From an uncultured Desulfuromonadales bacterium (lineage in GTDB: Bacteria > Desulfobacterota > Desulfuromonadia > Geobacterales > Pseudopelobacteraceae): a stretch of 48,638 bases of DNA. Positions 26,990-36,881 of the stretch are shown here, one piece after another. Made by a program: the position numbers and the translations under genes. The stretch's first letter is position 1, and every line of letters begins with the position of its first letter. The notes beneath the pieces are model-generated. The model was not told the origin of the DNA. It was given only the letters and a program-made list of their open reading frames with translations, and made no database searches. The DNA is taken from positions 1 through 48,638 of the forward strand of contig CAIPTY010000005.1 in assembly GCA_903868145.1 (NCBI GenBank). Reading direction: 5' to 3'.

Positions 26990-27157
26990 GACCGGCTGCC
27001 TCCGATTTATATCATAGCCGCGAAAAACTACCTGAATTATGACGAACCGTCAAGCTGGAACCGGATACAAACAGCAGGATCAGCGATCAAAGCTCAGGTG
27101 AGAAGAGGTGCAATCACACCAAAAGCCCCCCGAAAGAAAAATTAACCCCCTCTCTGC

Positions 27158-27186
27158 TTGACAAACCATCCGCTGGAGTCAATAAT
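27158..27186 (+). promoter_or_regulatory. Near-consensus sigma-70 promoter for nadB
   Basis: TTGACA at 27158-27163, exactly 17 bases, then AATAAT at 27181-27186 (5 of 6 to TATAAT). Transcription would start near 27193, giving a leader of about 40 bases before nadB. Confidence 0.8.
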
Positions 27187-27234
27187 TCGCATCGACTTTG
27201 TTGTACACACCGTTCAGAAGAAGGGTACTCCAGC

Positions 27235-28830
27235 ATGCGTATCGAAAGCGATTTTCTGGTCATCGGCAGCGGCATAGCCGGTCTCTCATTCGCCCTCCAG
27301 GCAGCCAACCATGGCAGCGTCGCCATCGTTACCAAGCGGGACATCTCCGAATCGGCAACCAAATACGCCCAGGGCGGCATTGCCTCAGTCTTTTCGGCTG
27401 AAGACTCCTTCGATGCACATGTGGAGGACACCCTGGTCGCAGGCGCCGGGATCTGCCATGAAGATGTTGTCAGAATGGTTGTGGAAGAAGGTCCGCAGAC
27501 GATCCGAAACCTGATCGAATGGGGGGTCAAATTCACAACCAGCGGCGCAGACTATGACCTGACGCGCGAAGGTGGACACAGCGCCCGGCGCATCCTGCAT
27601 GCCGAAGACATCACCGGTCGCGAGATCGAACGTGCACTGGTGGAAGCGGTGCGTCAGCACCCCGACATACAGGTCTACGAAAACCACATCGCAATAGACC
27701 TTATCACCGCCGCAAAACTGGAAAAGAAGACGCTGCCCGAAAACCGCTGTCTGGGAGCATACACGCTGGACATAAACGGCGGAAACGTCATCACCTTTTC
27801 TTCAACCGTTACCCTTCTGGCCAGTGGTGGCGCCGGCAAGGTTTACCTCTACACCTGCAACCCGGATGTTGCCTCGGGTGACGGTGTCGCCATGGCATAC
27901 CGCGCCGGGGCAACCATCGCAAATATGGAATTCATGCAGTTCCACCCCACTACCCTCTTTCATCCGTTGGCCAAATCCTTCCTGATCTCGGAGGCGGTGC
28001 GCGGCGAAGGAGCCATCCTGCGCCGACGTGACGGCACCCCCTTCATGGAAAAATATCACAAGCTCAAGGACCTGGCGCCGCGTGACATCGTTGCCCGCGC
28101 CATAGACAACGAGATGAAAACCAGCGGTGACGACTGCGTTTACCTTGATATCACCCATGAGCCGCCTGATTTTGTCCGCAGCCGTTTTCCCAACATCTAC
28201 CAGACCTGCATGGAATTCGATCTGGATATGACCAAACAGTGGCTGCCGGTGGTTCCGGCTGCCCACTACCTGTGCGGCGGTGTGGCGGTCAACCAGAATG
28301 CCGAGACCGACATCCCCGGTTTGTACACCATCGGTGAAGCAGCTTTCACCGGACTGCACGGCGGCAACAGGCTGGCCAGCAATTCTTTACTGGAGGCAGC
28401 GGTCTACGCAGGCAGGGCCTTCCAGCATTCCTCCAACGCATTGAAATTTCTGAAGCGGGATCAACGCAAGATTCCCGCATGGGATTCCGGAACCGCAACA
28501 AACAGTGACGAGATGGTGGTAGTCTCCCAGAATTGGGACGAGATCCGCCGCACCATGTGGAATTACGTCGGTATCGTACGCTCGGACAAACGTCTGGCCA
28601 GAGCCATGCGGCGCATCAAGCTGATCCAGGACGAGATCGAGGAGTACTACTGGAACTTCAACGTGACATCAGACCTGATCGAACTGAGGAATATATCCAC
28701 CGTGGCGGAGTTGATCGTCTCCTGCGCCCAGATGCGAAAAGAGTCACGGGGACTCCATTACACCATCGATTACCCGGAGCGGGATGACGCGAACGGGAAG
28801 CAGGACTCTTACATCAAGAAACAGTTTTAA
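27235..28830 (+). CDS. nadB: L-aspartate oxidase
   Basis: A 531-residue flavoprotein oxidising aspartate to iminoaspartate, the first step of de novo NAD synthesis. The FAD Rossmann motif is FLVIGSGIAGLSFALQA near the N-terminus; EGGHSARRILHAEDITGREIERAL, LASGGAGKVYLYTCNPDVASGDGVAMAYRAGA, PAAHYLCGGVAVN and GLHGGNRLASNSLLEAAVYAG are all typical; the C-terminal helical domain is complete. Under anoxia the enzyme uses fumarate as acceptor. Its own promoter lies upstream. The chorismate mutase gene begins 15 bases after its stop. NAD+ synthetase genes lie 9 kb away, but nadA and nadC are not in the window. Confidence 0.97.
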   Translation: MRIESDFLVIGSGIAGLSFALQAANHGSVAIVTKRDISESATKYAQGGIASVFSAEDSFDAHVEDTLVAGAGICHEDVVRMVVEEGPQTIRNLIEWGVKFTTSGADYDLTREGGHSARRILHAEDITGREIERALVEAVRQHPDIQVYENHIAIDLITAAKLEKKTLPENRCLGAYTLDINGGNVITFSSTVTLLASGGAGKVYLYTCNPDVASGDGVAMAYRAGATIANMEFMQFHPTTLFHPLAKSFLISEAVRGEGAILRRRDGTPFMEKYHKLKDLAPRDIVARAIDNEMKTSGDDCVYLDITHEPPDFVRSRFPNIYQTCMEFDLDMTKQWLPVVPAAHYLCGGVAVNQNAETDIPGLYTIGEAAFTGLHGGNRLASNSLLEAAVYAGRAFQHSSNALKFLKRDQRKIPAWDSGTATNSDEMVVVSQNWDEIRRTMWNYVGIVRSDKRLARAMRRIKLIQDEIEEYYWNFNVTSDLIELRNISTVAELIVSCAQMRKESRGLHYTIDYPERDDANGKQDSYIKKQF

Positions 28831-28845
28831 CCTACGGAGAGACCA

Positions 28846-29124
28846 GTGGATATCAATGAAACCCGCAAACGGATCGACCTGCTGGATGATGTGCTGCTGC
28901 GCATCTTCAACGAACGCGCCCGGCTGGCGCTGGAGATCGGGCATCTCAAGAAGGAACTCAGTCTGCCGGTTTTCGATCCTGCCCGGGAAAAGCGCATCTT
29001 TGCCCGCATGAAAGACGAAAATCCCGGGCCGCTGGACGACGATGCCATCGTCAGAATGTTCGAACGCGTCGTGGATGAATCGCGGCGGCTGGAACGTATC
29101 ACATCACATAAAGAAGAAGATTAA
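28846..29124 (+). CDS. Monofunctional chorismate mutase, AroQ class
   Basis: A 92-residue all-helical protein. GTG 28846 has CGGAGA 6 nt upstream. The AroQ pattern is visible: ETRKRIDLLDDVLLRIFNERARLALEIGHLKKELSLPVFDPAREKRIFARM, with the expected Arg near the start and in helix 2, Lys in the KKE stretch, and DDAIVRMFERVVDESRRLE as helix 3. It converts chorismate to prephenate for Phe and Tyr. It has no attached prephenate dehydratase. It sits between nadB and the free-standing DAHPS domain gene 16 bases downstream. Confidence 0.9.
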   Translation: MDINETRKRIDLLDDVLLRIFNERARLALEIGHLKKELSLPVFDPAREKRIFARMKDENPGPLDDDAIVRMFERVVDESRRLERITSHKEED

Positions 29125-29140
29125 GGAGTTAGTTAATATC

Positions 29141-29350
29141 ATGTTGATAATAATGAAAAAACACGCCGAAGAATCCGCATTGGACCAGATCAAGGAGTAC
29201 CTGATTACCCGGGATTTTGATATCCACCAGTCAACAGGGGCCAACCGCACCATCATCGGAGTGATCGGCGACACGGAAACCCTCGATGATCACGCAATCG
29301 AGGCAATGCCGGCGGTCAGCCAGGTGGTCAGAATCAGGAAAGATGATTAA
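29141..29350 (+). CDS. Free-standing DAHP synthase ferredoxin-like (FXD) regulatory domain
   Basis: A 69-residue protein reading MLIIMKKHAEESALDQIKEYLITRDFDIHQSTGANRTIIGVIGDTETLDDHAIEAMPAVSQVVRIRKDD, which matches the N-terminal ferredoxin-like domain of type I-beta DAHP synthase (first enzyme of the shikimate pathway). In fused enzymes this domain binds Tyr/Phe and inhibits the barrel. Here TAA at 29348 ends it and no catalytic barrel follows (a minus-strand gene lies downstream), so it is a stand-alone domain or a truncated aroF. AAGGAG lies about 12 nt before ATG 29141. Its place right after chorismate mutase supports an aromatic-pathway role. Confidence 0.8.
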   Translation: MLIIMKKHAEESALDQIKEYLITRDFDIHQSTGANRTIIGVIGDTETLDDHAIEAMPAVSQVVRIRKDD

Positions 29351-29369
29351 ACCGGAACGCGAACGCTGC

Positions 29370-30443
29370 CTACTTCGGAATAAACTCTTCCTTCGACGTA
29401 ATCCTTCCCAGCGCAGCCACAATAAGTTTCGCCGCACCCTCAAGGTCTCCCAATGAAACCGTTTCCACCGGCGTGTGCATATAGCGCAGCGGAATCTTGA
29501 CCAGCGCCGTTGCAACACCACCGCGCGATATCTGCATGACATTGGCGTCAGTCCCGGTTGCACGCGGATTGGCAGTGCGCTGTACAGCGATCTTCTCTTT
29601 TTCCGCCGTCGCCGACAGCAACTCGAATAAACGGGGGTTGATATTGGCGCCGCGGGTCAATATCGGTCCCTTGCCCAGACCGACTTCGCCGTTATGCTTC
29701 TTTTCCACATCCGGCTGGTCGGTCGCAAAGTCAACCTCTACGCAGATACCCACATCCGGGTTGATGGTATAGCAACTGGTGGTGCCCCCCCGCAAACCGA
29801 TCTCCTCCTGAACCGAAGATACGCCGTACAGTTCTACGTTCAGTTTTTTCCCTCCAGCCTTCACCAGGCGCAGCACCTCGGCCACAACAAAACAGCCCGC
29901 CTTATCGTCGAACCCGCGTGATGCGACCCGGTCGCCATGCAAACGGGTGAAGGCGCTTTCAAAGGTAACCGCATCCCCTATGCTGACCAGCTTCTGAGCC
30001 TCTTTTTTGTCCCTGGCGCCGATATCGATGTACTGAGCCTCCAGCTTGACGACCGTTTCGCGGTCCTTGGTATCCATCAGATGAATCGGCTTTTTACCGA
30101 TAACGCCGGGCAACGCGCCGGCCGCCGAGTGGATGTTGACACGTTTACCCGGCGTCAGATGGGCATCCACGCCTCCGACTGCGGCAAAATAGAGAAAACC
30201 GCGATCATCGATGTACTTGATTTGCAGGCCAATCTCATCGGTGTGACCGACAACCATAACCTTCGGCAGGTCCCGGCCCTTGCCGGCAACACGGGCAAAA
30301 ACATTTCCCATCACATCTGTCGTCACCTCATCGCAATACGGAGTGACATACTCACGGAACACCCGTTGTGCGGGCTGTTCATAACCGGAAGGGCTGGGGG
30401 CATCAAGCAGTTTTTCAAGAAATTTCAGAGACTCTTTACGCAT
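29370..30443 (-). CDS. M42 family metallopeptidase (glutamyl aminopeptidase/deblocking type)
   Basis: A 357-residue dinuclear-metal aminopeptidase, usually a dodecameric cytosolic shell trimming peptides. The metal ligands are visible in VVGHTDEIG (His, Asp), in GFDDKAGCFV (Asp), in SVQEEIGLRGG (catalytic Glu plus metal Glu), in VCVEVDFATD (Asp) and in the C-terminal PLRYMHTPVE (His). ATG 30443 with AGGAG a few bases upstream is chosen; the frame runs to 30458. It is convergent with the DAHPS-domain gene and stands alone. Confidence 0.93.
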   Translation of the reverse strand: MRKESLKFLEKLLDAPSPSGYEQPAQRVFREYVTPYCDEVTTDVMGNVFARVAGKGRDLPKVMVVGHTDEIGLQIKYIDDRGFLYFAAVGGVDAHLTPGKRVNIHSAAGALPGVIGKKPIHLMDTKDRETVVKLEAQYIDIGARDKKEAQKLVSIGDAVTFESAFTRLHGDRVASRGFDDKAGCFVVAEVLRLVKAGGKKLNVELYGVSSVQEEIGLRGGTTSCYTINPDVGICVEVDFATDQPDVEKKHNGEVGLGKGPILTRGANINPRLFELLSATAEKEKIAVQRTANPRATGTDANVMQISRGGVATALVKIPLRYMHTPVETVSLGDLEGAAKLIVAALGRITSKEEFIPK

Positions 30444-30760
30444 GACTACTCCTGTCAATAAATAATGTTTTAAAATCTTTACGACTCGTTTGTACTAAAT
30501 AATATGATGAGTCCGCGATAAAGTCCTAATTGCGGGCAAATATGCGAGCCGGAACGGCGACAATACTTCGATTTTAGACCCTGGGGAAAGTAGCATATTT
30601 TCCCTCCCATGACATTTTATTTCCTATAAATATCGATAAATCTTCTGTTTTGCGGTTTACCACAATAGACAGCGCTTTATATTGCTCTACACTTGGCAAT
30701 AGTTGTTGAGCAGAATTGGCAAACAGCACAACTGATACGTAAAGGGGAGGAAGCAACAGC
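30444..30760. other. AT-rich intergenic region upstream of the signalling cluster
   Basis: No gene is supported in these 317 bases. It should hold the divergent promoters for the M42 peptidase (minus) and the response regulator (plus). A direct repeat TTGGCAA occurs at 30693-30699 and 30716-30722, 23 bases apart, upstream of the regulator's ribosome site; a sigma-54 site was looked for but not found convincingly. Confidence 0.4.
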
Positions 30761-31171
30761 ATGAAAACCTTGATAGTTGAAGACGACCCGGTCGCCAGCA
30801 AGATGATGCAGGCGATGCTTGCACCGTTCGGAGAATGTGTTCATGCCGCAAATGGTGCCGAGGCGATCGAGAAATTCCAGGCCGAGATCGAGAAGTTATC
30901 CCTGTTTGACCTGGTTTGCCTGGATATCATGATGCCCGGCGTCAGCGGTCATGACGTGCTGAAAGCGATTCGCACCATTGAAGAAGAGCGGCACATTCTG
31001 CCTCCGCGTGCCGCAAAAATCCTCATGACCAGCGCGCTGGACGACTCAAAAAATATTTTGGGAGCTTTTGCCAACCAGTGTGAGGCCTATCTTGTCAAGC
31101 CTATCGAGTATGAACAACTCGTGGCAAAAATCCGGTTTCTTGATCTGGAAAGGGAAGCAGGATTGAAATAG
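30761..31171 (+). CDS. Single-domain response regulator (CheY-like)
   Basis: A 136-residue lone receiver. The acidic pocket is Glu7-Asp8-Asp9 (MKTLIVEDDP), the phospho-acceptor Asp55 in LVCLDIMMPGVSGHDVLKA, the switch Thr/Ser in ILMTSA and the Lys in AYLVKPIEYEQLVAK. There is no output domain, so it must act by protein contact or as a phosphate shuttle. GGGGAGG lies 9 nt before ATG 30761. It is 40 bases upstream of the split hybrid kinase, which contains an Hpt domain, so a His-Asp-His-Asp relay ending on this receiver is plausible. Confidence 0.92.
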   Translation: MKTLIVEDDPVASKMMQAMLAPFGECVHAANGAEAIEKFQAEIEKLSLFDLVCLDIMMPGVSGHDVLKAIRTIEEERHILPPRAAKILMTSALDDSKNILGAFANQCEAYLVKPIEYEQLVAKIRFLDLEREAGLK

Positions 31172-31211
31172 CCGTGCTGCAGGTCAGCGCCACGGTACAG
31201 GGAAATTATCC

Positions 31212-32453
31212 ATGAAAAAAAAACAGCTGCATGAAACATCAGAGCAAAGGTTGCGCAGGATGGCCGAGGAGAGGATTGCCCGGCAAGATGATACGCCCCT
31301 CGAGCTCTCTGAGCAGATGAATGCTCAAAAACTGCTGCATGAGTTGCAGATCCACCAGGTTGAGCTGGAGATGCAGAACGCCGAACTTCAGAAGTCCTAT
31401 TGTGATCAGGAACTCCTGCTGTCTCAGTACAAGTTGCTGTACGACTTTGCACCTGTCGGTTATTTCACCCTCGATCGGGGCGGCTGCATACTTAAAAGCA
31501 ACCTTGCGGGCGCCAGATTAATCGGTAAGGTGCATTCCATGCTCCATAAACTCCTGTTAATACAGTGCGTTATCGAGAGTGATAAACCAAAACTCCTTAT
31601 ATTTCTTGAGGAAGTTTTTTCGGATCAATCCGAAAAACGAACCTGTGAACTCCGCCTGGAACAGACCGGGCGAGCGCCCTTTGTTGTTCTGCTGGAAGGG
31701 CATACTAACGGCTCCGGGTTGGAGTGCATGGTATCGATTACTGAAATCTCAAAACTTCGTATCGAAGAACAAAAATTCCGCATAGTTGCAGACAACACCG
31801 CTGACTGGGAGTTTTGGCTGGCCCCTGATGGTTCCTTTAACTACAACTCTCCATCCTGCTACAGAATCACCGGCTATAATCCTGCCCTTTTTTTCGACGA
31901 TCCTAAACTCTTGCTCACTATCATCCATCCGGACGACCGGGACATCTTCATACATCACAGACATGCCTATGCAGAAATAGGTCGGAGTGATCAAATTGAT
32001 TTTCGTATTATCAGGGCTGACGGCAAAATCCGCTGGATCGGCCATCTCTGCCGCCCCGTCCATGACCGGGATGGTGTTTTTCTGGGCACGAGGGGGAGCA
32101 ATCGCGATATCAGCGAACAGAAACGCTTTGAATCACAGATTATCGCGTTAGGTTCTCTCAAGGAGCGTCTCATTGCCACCATGAGCCTCAAAGAAAAGCT
32201 TAACATTATCACTGATGGCATCGTGGCTATCTTCGGCGCAGATTTTGCCAGAATCTGGCAGATCAGGAAAGGCGACCTGTGTAAAAAGGGTTGCATAAAT
32301 GCAGGGTTGAAAGAAGGAGCAGATATATGCCGTGACAGGGCACACTGCCTTCACCTCGTAGCCAGTTCAGGCCGATACACTCATATCGACGGTAATCACC
32401 GAAGAGTTCCCTTTGGCAGCTACAAGATAGGACGTATCGCTTCCGGAGACTAA
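31212..32453 (+). CDS. N-terminal part of hybrid kinase (coiled coil-PAS-PAS-GAF), ended by an in-frame TAA
   Basis: A 413-codon frame: a charged coiled coil (about 1-75, including the [13 protein letters not shown] motif found in many Geobacter kinases), a first PAS domain (about 75-180), a second PAS/PAC (about 185-305, DNTADWEFWLAPDGSFNYNS to RGSNRDISEQKRFE), and the first half of a GAF domain (about 310-413). The TAA at 32451 falls inside the GAF domain. Reading through, the same frame continues with [31 protein letters not shown], exactly what completes the GAF domain, and goes on to the kinase. So this is one gene broken by a nonsense codon, not a complete sensor. AGGGA lies 9 nt before ATG 31212. 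Confidence 0.8.
   Translation: MKKKQLHETSEQRLRRMAEERIARQDDTPLELSEQMNAQKLLHELQIHQVELEMQNAELQKSYCDQELLLSQYKLLYDFAPVGYFTLDRGGCILKSNLAGARLIGKVHSMLHKLLLIQCVIESDKPKLLIFLEEVFSDQSEKRTCELRLEQTGRAPFVVLLEGHTNGSGLECMVSITEISKLRIEEQKFRIVADNTADWEFWLAPDGSFNYNSPSCYRITGYNPALFFDDPKLLLTIIHPDDRDIFIHHRHAYAEIGRSDQIDFRIIRADGKIRWIGHLCRPVHDRDGVFLGTRGSNRDISEQKRFESQIIALGSLKERLIATMSLKEKLNIITDGIVAIFGADFARIWQIRKGDLCKKGCINAGLKEGADICRDRAHCLHLVASSGRYTHIDGNHRRVPFGSYKIGRIASGD
32451..32453 (+). other. In-frame TAA splitting the hybrid kinase gene
   Basis: TAA is codon 414 of a frame that is otherwise open from 31212 to 34709 (1166 codons with the stop). No frameshift is involved: both halves share the same frame and the GAF domain is continuous across it. 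Homologous GAF domains usually have Glu or a similar polar residue here, one base change from TAA. Confidence 0.85.
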
Positions 32454-32528
32454 TCCCGGTTTGTCACCAACGACGTTACCCACGATCCCAGAGTTCATAA
32501 CCATGAATGGGCAGAGTCACACGGGCTG

Positions 32529-34709
32529 GTGTCCTTCGCCGGATTCAGGATTCTCTCGACCGAGGGGAAACCAATAGGCGTACTGGCGCTGTTCAGCAAA
32601 CACGCCATTCACAGTGTCGAAGAGGGGCTCCTCGCCGACCTCGCCAATTATACGTCTCAAGTTATTTTGTCGGCTATTGTTCATGAGACAGTGCGGGAAA
32701 ATGAAGCAAAATACAGATCCATGTTCGAAAATGCCAACGACGCAATATTCATACTGAAGGGTGATGCGTTTGTCGATTGCAATGCCAAGACGCTGCAGAT
32801 GTTTGGCTGTTCAAGAGAACAGATTATCGGACACTCTCCATGCAGATTTTCACCGCCACTTCAACATGATGGTCAAAACTCAATGGCAAAGGCTCTTGAA
32901 AAAATAAACGCCGCGTTAGCAGGTGAGCCGCAGTTCTTCGAATGGCAACACGCTCACTATGACGGTGTCCCTTTTAGCGCAGAAGTAGGTCTCAACAGAA
33001 TAACCATCGGCGGTGAATTGTTTGTTCAGGCGATCGTACGGGATATAAGCGAGCGCGTCCAGGCAGAGCAAACTCTTCTTGCAACCAATCGTATGCTCAA
33101 GAAGGCAAAAGAGCAGGCCGAATGTGCCAATATTGCCAAGAGCCTGTTTTTGGCCAATATGAGTCATGAAATCCGCACCCCGATGAATGGCGTACTCGGC
33201 ATGACCTCCCTCCTCCTGAATACCGGTCTCGACTATACGCAGCGGGATTACGCGGAAACCATCCATTCCTGCGGCAATAAACTCCTGAGCCTGATTAACG
33301 ACATTCTCGATATTGCAAAAATCGAGGCGCACAGGATCGAGCTTGAGTCCACTGTCTTCGACCTGCAGGCACTTGTTGCCGATACGTTTAAGCTGTTCTC
33401 CCCGGCGGTGCTGGGTAAGGGGCTGGAGCTGAAAATATGTATTGATGAGCATTTGCCGAAACTGTTGAAAGGCGATCCGACGCGTCTTCGCCAGGTCATT
33501 ACCAATCTGGTCGGAAACGCCATTAAATTCACCACCTCCGGATCCATACAACTGGATGTACGAAATGGGCATGAAGATGATCAGGAATGTACCCTGAACG
33601 TTACCGTCTGCGACAGTGGCATCGGGATTGCCGAAGATACTCTGGAGATGATTTTCAAACCATTTGTTCAGGCCGACGGCTCTACAACCAGACGCTTTGG
33701 TGGTAACGGGCTCGGTTTGGCCATCTGCAGGGAGCTTGTGGAACTGATGGGGGGCACTATTACGGTAACGAGCGAGTTGGGAAAGGGCTCTGATTTCTCC
33801 TTTACCGCAGTTATATCTAAAACGACTGAGCAGGAAGCCCGGTTTTTTGCCGTGACAAATGTTCCAACTGTTACCGGTTATGCACCTCCACCGCCAGACT
33901 GCAGATTACTTCTGGCTGAGGATGATTTGATAAATCAAAAAGTGGCCAAGGGTCTTCTGGAAGGGCTCGGCTATGAAGTGGATGTAGTTGAAAATGGCAT
34001 TCTGGCCATTGAGGCCTTGCAGAGTCGGGACTACGACCTGGTGCTTATGGATTGCATGATGCCGGTGATGGGTGGCTTTGAAGCAACCGCCGTGATTCGC
34101 GATCCACTCTCGTCAGTACGTAATCATCTCATACCGGTAATTGCCATGACAGCCAACGCCTTGATAAGCGACCGGGACAAATGTCTGGTTGCCGGTATGA
34201 ACGATTATCTCAGCAAGCCGTTTGAAGTTGAAGAGCTGCAGCGTCTCTTACATAAATGGCTTTCACCTGAGGAGGAAATACGGCAAAAACCGGCAACTGC
34301 CGATAGGTGCGCGGCTGTTTTCAATGCTGAAAAGTTATTGAAACAGAGCCAGAACGACCTGAAATTGGCGCATGAAGTGGCGCTTATGTTTCTTGACTCC
34401 AAAGAAGAGTACGAGGGTGCTATCTGGCGCGCTGTCTACTCTTCGGATGTGCATGAACTGCTGCATAAGGCTCATAAACTCAAAGGCGCCACAGCCAGTC
34501 TAGCCCTGCCGCAACTCAGCAAAACGGCCGGTAAGATTGAGGCTATCGCAGCAATAGGCAATATCAGCAACGCAGCAGAATTATTACCATTGCTTGAACA
34601 GGACTTCGACCAGGCTGCTGCCGCTCTGCGCTGCTTCCTGAGCGCACCGGCGGGTGATACGGACTGTTATGAGCATCACGGAGATTGCGTCAACTTAAAA
34701 CAGGAGTGA
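32529..34709 (+). CDS. C-terminal part of hybrid kinase (GAF end-PAS-HisKA-HATPase-REC-Hpt)
   Basis: The frame after the in-frame TAA; the first possible start is GTG 32529, which lacks a good ribosome site and would begin within the GAF domain. Domains: end of GAF (1-45), PAS (about 55-180), HisKA with His213 in [15 protein letters not shown], HATPase with N-box [19 protein letters not shown] and [10 protein letters not shown], receiver with Asp508 in [13 protein letters not shown], and a C-terminal Hpt domain with His649 in [13 protein letters not shown]. All catalytic residues are intact, so kinase function would survive if this part were made from an internal start or by readthrough. The next kinase gene begins 69 bases after its stop. 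Confidence 0.85.
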   Translation: MSFAGFRILSTEGKPIGVLALFSKHAIHSVEEGLLADLANYTSQVILSAIVHETVRENEAKYRSMFENANDAIFILKGDAFVDCNAKTLQMFGCSREQIIGHSPCRFSPPLQHDGQNSMAKALEKINAALAGEPQFFEWQHAHYDGVPFSAEVGLNRITIGGELFVQAIVRDISERVQAEQTLLATNRMLKKAKEQAECANIAKSLFLANMSHEIRTPMNGVLGMTSLLLNTGLDYTQRDYAETIHSCGNKLLSLINDILDIAKIEAHRIELESTVFDLQALVADTFKLFSPAVLGKGLELKICIDEHLPKLLKGDPTRLRQVITNLVGNAIKFTTSGSIQLDVRNGHEDDQECTLNVTVCDSGIGIAEDTLEMIFKPFVQADGSTTRRFGGNGLGLAICRELVELMGGTITVTSELGKGSDFSFTAVISKTTEQEARFFAVTNVPTVTGYAPPPPDCRLLLAEDDLINQKVAKGLLEGLGYEVDVVENGILAIEALQSRDYDLVLMDCMMPVMGGFEATAVIRDPLSSVRNHLIPVIAMTANALISDRDKCLVAGMNDYLSKPFEVEELQRLLHKWLSPEEEIRQKPATADRCAAVFNAEKLLKQSQNDLKLAHEVALMFLDSKEEYEGAIWRAVYSSDVHELLHKAHKLKGATASLALPQLSKTAGKIEAIAAIGNISNAAELLPLLEQDFDQAAAALRCFLSAPAGDTDCYEHHGDCVNLKQE

Positions 34710-34778
34710 TCGTGCGAATGGATACGACGTTCGGCCTTATCCGTGCGCCGGTTTTTACTTGATGAAGGAGAACATATC

Positions 34779-36854
34779 ATGCAAGAAGCAATCACGGATG
34801 CAGAAGTGCGTTCGTATCTTAAAAATCTCACCGTATTGTATGTCGAAGATGATCATGAAACCCGTGAAATGGGCAGTAAATTTCTGTCACGCCTTGTCGG
34901 AGTTCTGATAACCGCTCAAGATGGCTCAGAAGGACTGAAGGCATATCAGGAACATAATCCGGATATCCTTATTACCGACATCAAGATGCCGTTCATGGAT
35001 GGGCTGGCGATGTTACAAAAAATCCGTACTCTTGACGATGGAGAGCCTGTTCCGGCCATAATCCTGACCGCCTTTGAGGAGCTTGAATTCCTGGAGAAAT
35101 CGATTGATCTTGGTGTGTGCAAATATGTGATCAAACCTGTCGATGCATGCAAACTTCAGGAATCTTTACAGGAATGCGCGCACGGGCTACTTGTGAGGAA
35201 AATTCTGCACCAGGCTCATGACTTTACCGAAACAATCGTAGAAAATGTTCGCCCTCCACTTATAGTTATGAATTCCGATCTTAAGATTCTTTTTGCCAAC
35301 TCCGGCTTCTATAACACCCTGAAAACACTGTCCGAGGAAACAATCGGACATTCAATTTATGATCTTGGCAATCGGCAGTGGAATAGTCCTGAACTGCGAA
35401 GGCTTTTTGACGAACTCCTTTCCCTTAATACATCCTTCATTGACTACGAAGCAGCTGGTGACTTTCCCCATGTCGGCTACAAGGTTTTTCTGCTCAGTGC
35501 GAAGCAGGTTATATGGGAAAGTACCTCCACAAACATTATTCTCCTCTCCATAGAAGATATAACCAAACGCAGACAGGCGGAACTGGACGTATCGGCGACG
35601 CATCACGCTCTGGAAGTACATCAGGTCGAGCTTGAGATGCAGAATCAGGAACTGCACTGCATTCGGGTCGAGTTGGAAAACATGAACATCATGCTTACCC
35701 AGCGTGGCGATGAAGCCGAATCTGCCAACCGTGCCAAGAGCGATTTCCTCGCCAACATGAGTCACGAAATACGAACCCCCATGAACGGTGTCATAGGTAT
35801 GACGCAACTCCTGGGGATGACCGACCTGAGCGAGGATCAGAAGGGCTATGTTGAAACCCTTGCTTCGTCAGGAAAATGCCTGCTTTCCCTTATCAACGAT
35901 GTGCTGGACCTGTCCAAGATCGAGTCGGGAAAAGTCACTATCGAGATGGCAGAGTTCAGCCTGAAGAGCTGTATTAAGGATGTTGTACTGACACAGAAGT
36001 CCGTAGCGTATCAAAAAGGACTTTCGTTGATGGTCAATCTGGCCGATGATATTCCCGGTCTGGTAACAGGTGACCAGTTGCGGATAAAACAGATAGCTCT
36101 GAACCTGATCGGAAACGCCATCAAGTTTACGGAAAAAGGGAGCGTAACGTTGACACTCCAGGTTCTCAAACAACACAGCGGATCAGCACTGATACAGTTC
36201 TCCGTTCAGGATACCGGCATAGGCATTTCAGGCGATGCCTTTGAAAAGATATTCAAGCCGTTTTCTCAGGAAGCTGCCTCCACATCACGCCTGTATGGCG
36301 GAACCGGCCTTGGATTAACCATCAGCCAGAACCTTGCAGAGCTTATGGACGGGAAGATCACCGTAGAGAGTACGCAAGGGGTCGGAAGCTGTTTCACACT
36401 GACTGTTCCGTTCTCCGTCGTCAACACATCAGCCCCGGAAAAAGAGGTACATGCAGAGTTAGCAGTTATCTGGGAAGGCAGGCCTCTGCGGATACTGCTG
36501 GTCGAGGACAACCCCGTCAACATCATTTTTCAGACTGAACTGCTTAAAAAAATCGGGCATGACGTAGTGGTGGCAGAAAACGGCATTGACTGCCTGTCAA
36601 AATACAAGCAGGATGCATTCGATCTCATCCTCATGGACATACATATGCCGCTCATGAACGGGGAAGAAGCACTGCGCGAAATCCGGAAGAGAGAAGAGGG
36701 GACAGCATGCCATCAGCCGGTTATCGCCCTGACAGCCTACTCGCTGCGTGGCGACAAAGAGCGATTCATTGAGGGTGGGTTCGATGGCTATGTATCCAAA
36801 CCGCTGGAAGTTGATCTGCTTGTCGAGGAAATGAAGCGGGTGCTGGCAGGCTGA
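34779..36854 (+). CDS. Hybrid histidine kinase REC-PAS-HisKA-HATPase-REC
   Basis: A 691-residue cytoplasmic kinase; ATG 34779 has AAGGAG 9 nt upstream (an in-frame ATG-like start at 34743 has none). N-terminal receiver with Asp67 in [16 protein letters not shown]-like region (about 160-280), a coiled coil repeating the [13 protein letters not shown] motif, HisKA with His329, HATPase ([28 protein letters not shown]), and a C-terminal receiver with Asp620 in [13 protein letters not shown]. No membrane segments. With a receiver at both ends and no Hpt, it could exchange phosphate with the Hpt of the preceding split kinase. The input signal is unknown. Confidence 0.93.
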   Translation: MQEAITDAEVRSYLKNLTVLYVEDDHETREMGSKFLSRLVGVLITAQDGSEGLKAYQEHNPDILITDIKMPFMDGLAMLQKIRTLDDGEPVPAIILTAFEELEFLEKSIDLGVCKYVIKPVDACKLQESLQECAHGLLVRKILHQAHDFTETIVENVRPPLIVMNSDLKILFANSGFYNTLKTLSEETIGHSIYDLGNRQWNSPELRRLFDELLSLNTSFIDYEAAGDFPHVGYKVFLLSAKQVIWESTSTNIILLSIEDITKRRQAELDVSATHHALEVHQVELEMQNQELHCIRVELENMNIMLTQRGDEAESANRAKSDFLANMSHEIRTPMNGVIGMTQLLGMTDLSEDQKGYVETLASSGKCLLSLINDVLDLSKIESGKVTIEMAEFSLKSCIKDVVLTQKSVAYQKGLSLMVNLADDIPGLVTGDQLRIKQIALNLIGNAIKFTEKGSVTLTLQVLKQHSGSALIQFSVQDTGIGISGDAFEKIFKPFSQEAASTSRLYGGTGLGLTISQNLAELMDGKITVESTQGVGSCFTLTVPFSVVNTSAPEKEVHAELAVIWEGRPLRILLVEDNPVNIIFQTELLKKIGHDVVVAENGIDCLSKYKQDAFDLILMDIHMPLMNGEEALREIRKREEGTACHQPVIALTAYSLRGDKERFIEGGFDGYVSKPLEVDLLVEEMKRVLAG

Positions 36855-36881
36855 ACAGGTATGAATGTTTATCAGGAGGTA

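Noticed and set aside
27802-28359. A 185-codon minus-strand frame within nadB
   Set aside because: Antisense to conserved flavoprotein motifs of nadB; no signature of its own.
30690-30725. Possible sigma-54 promoter before the lone response regulator
   Set aside because: TTGGCAA occurs twice but neither copy is followed at the required distance by TTGC, so the GG/GC spacing of the consensus is not met.
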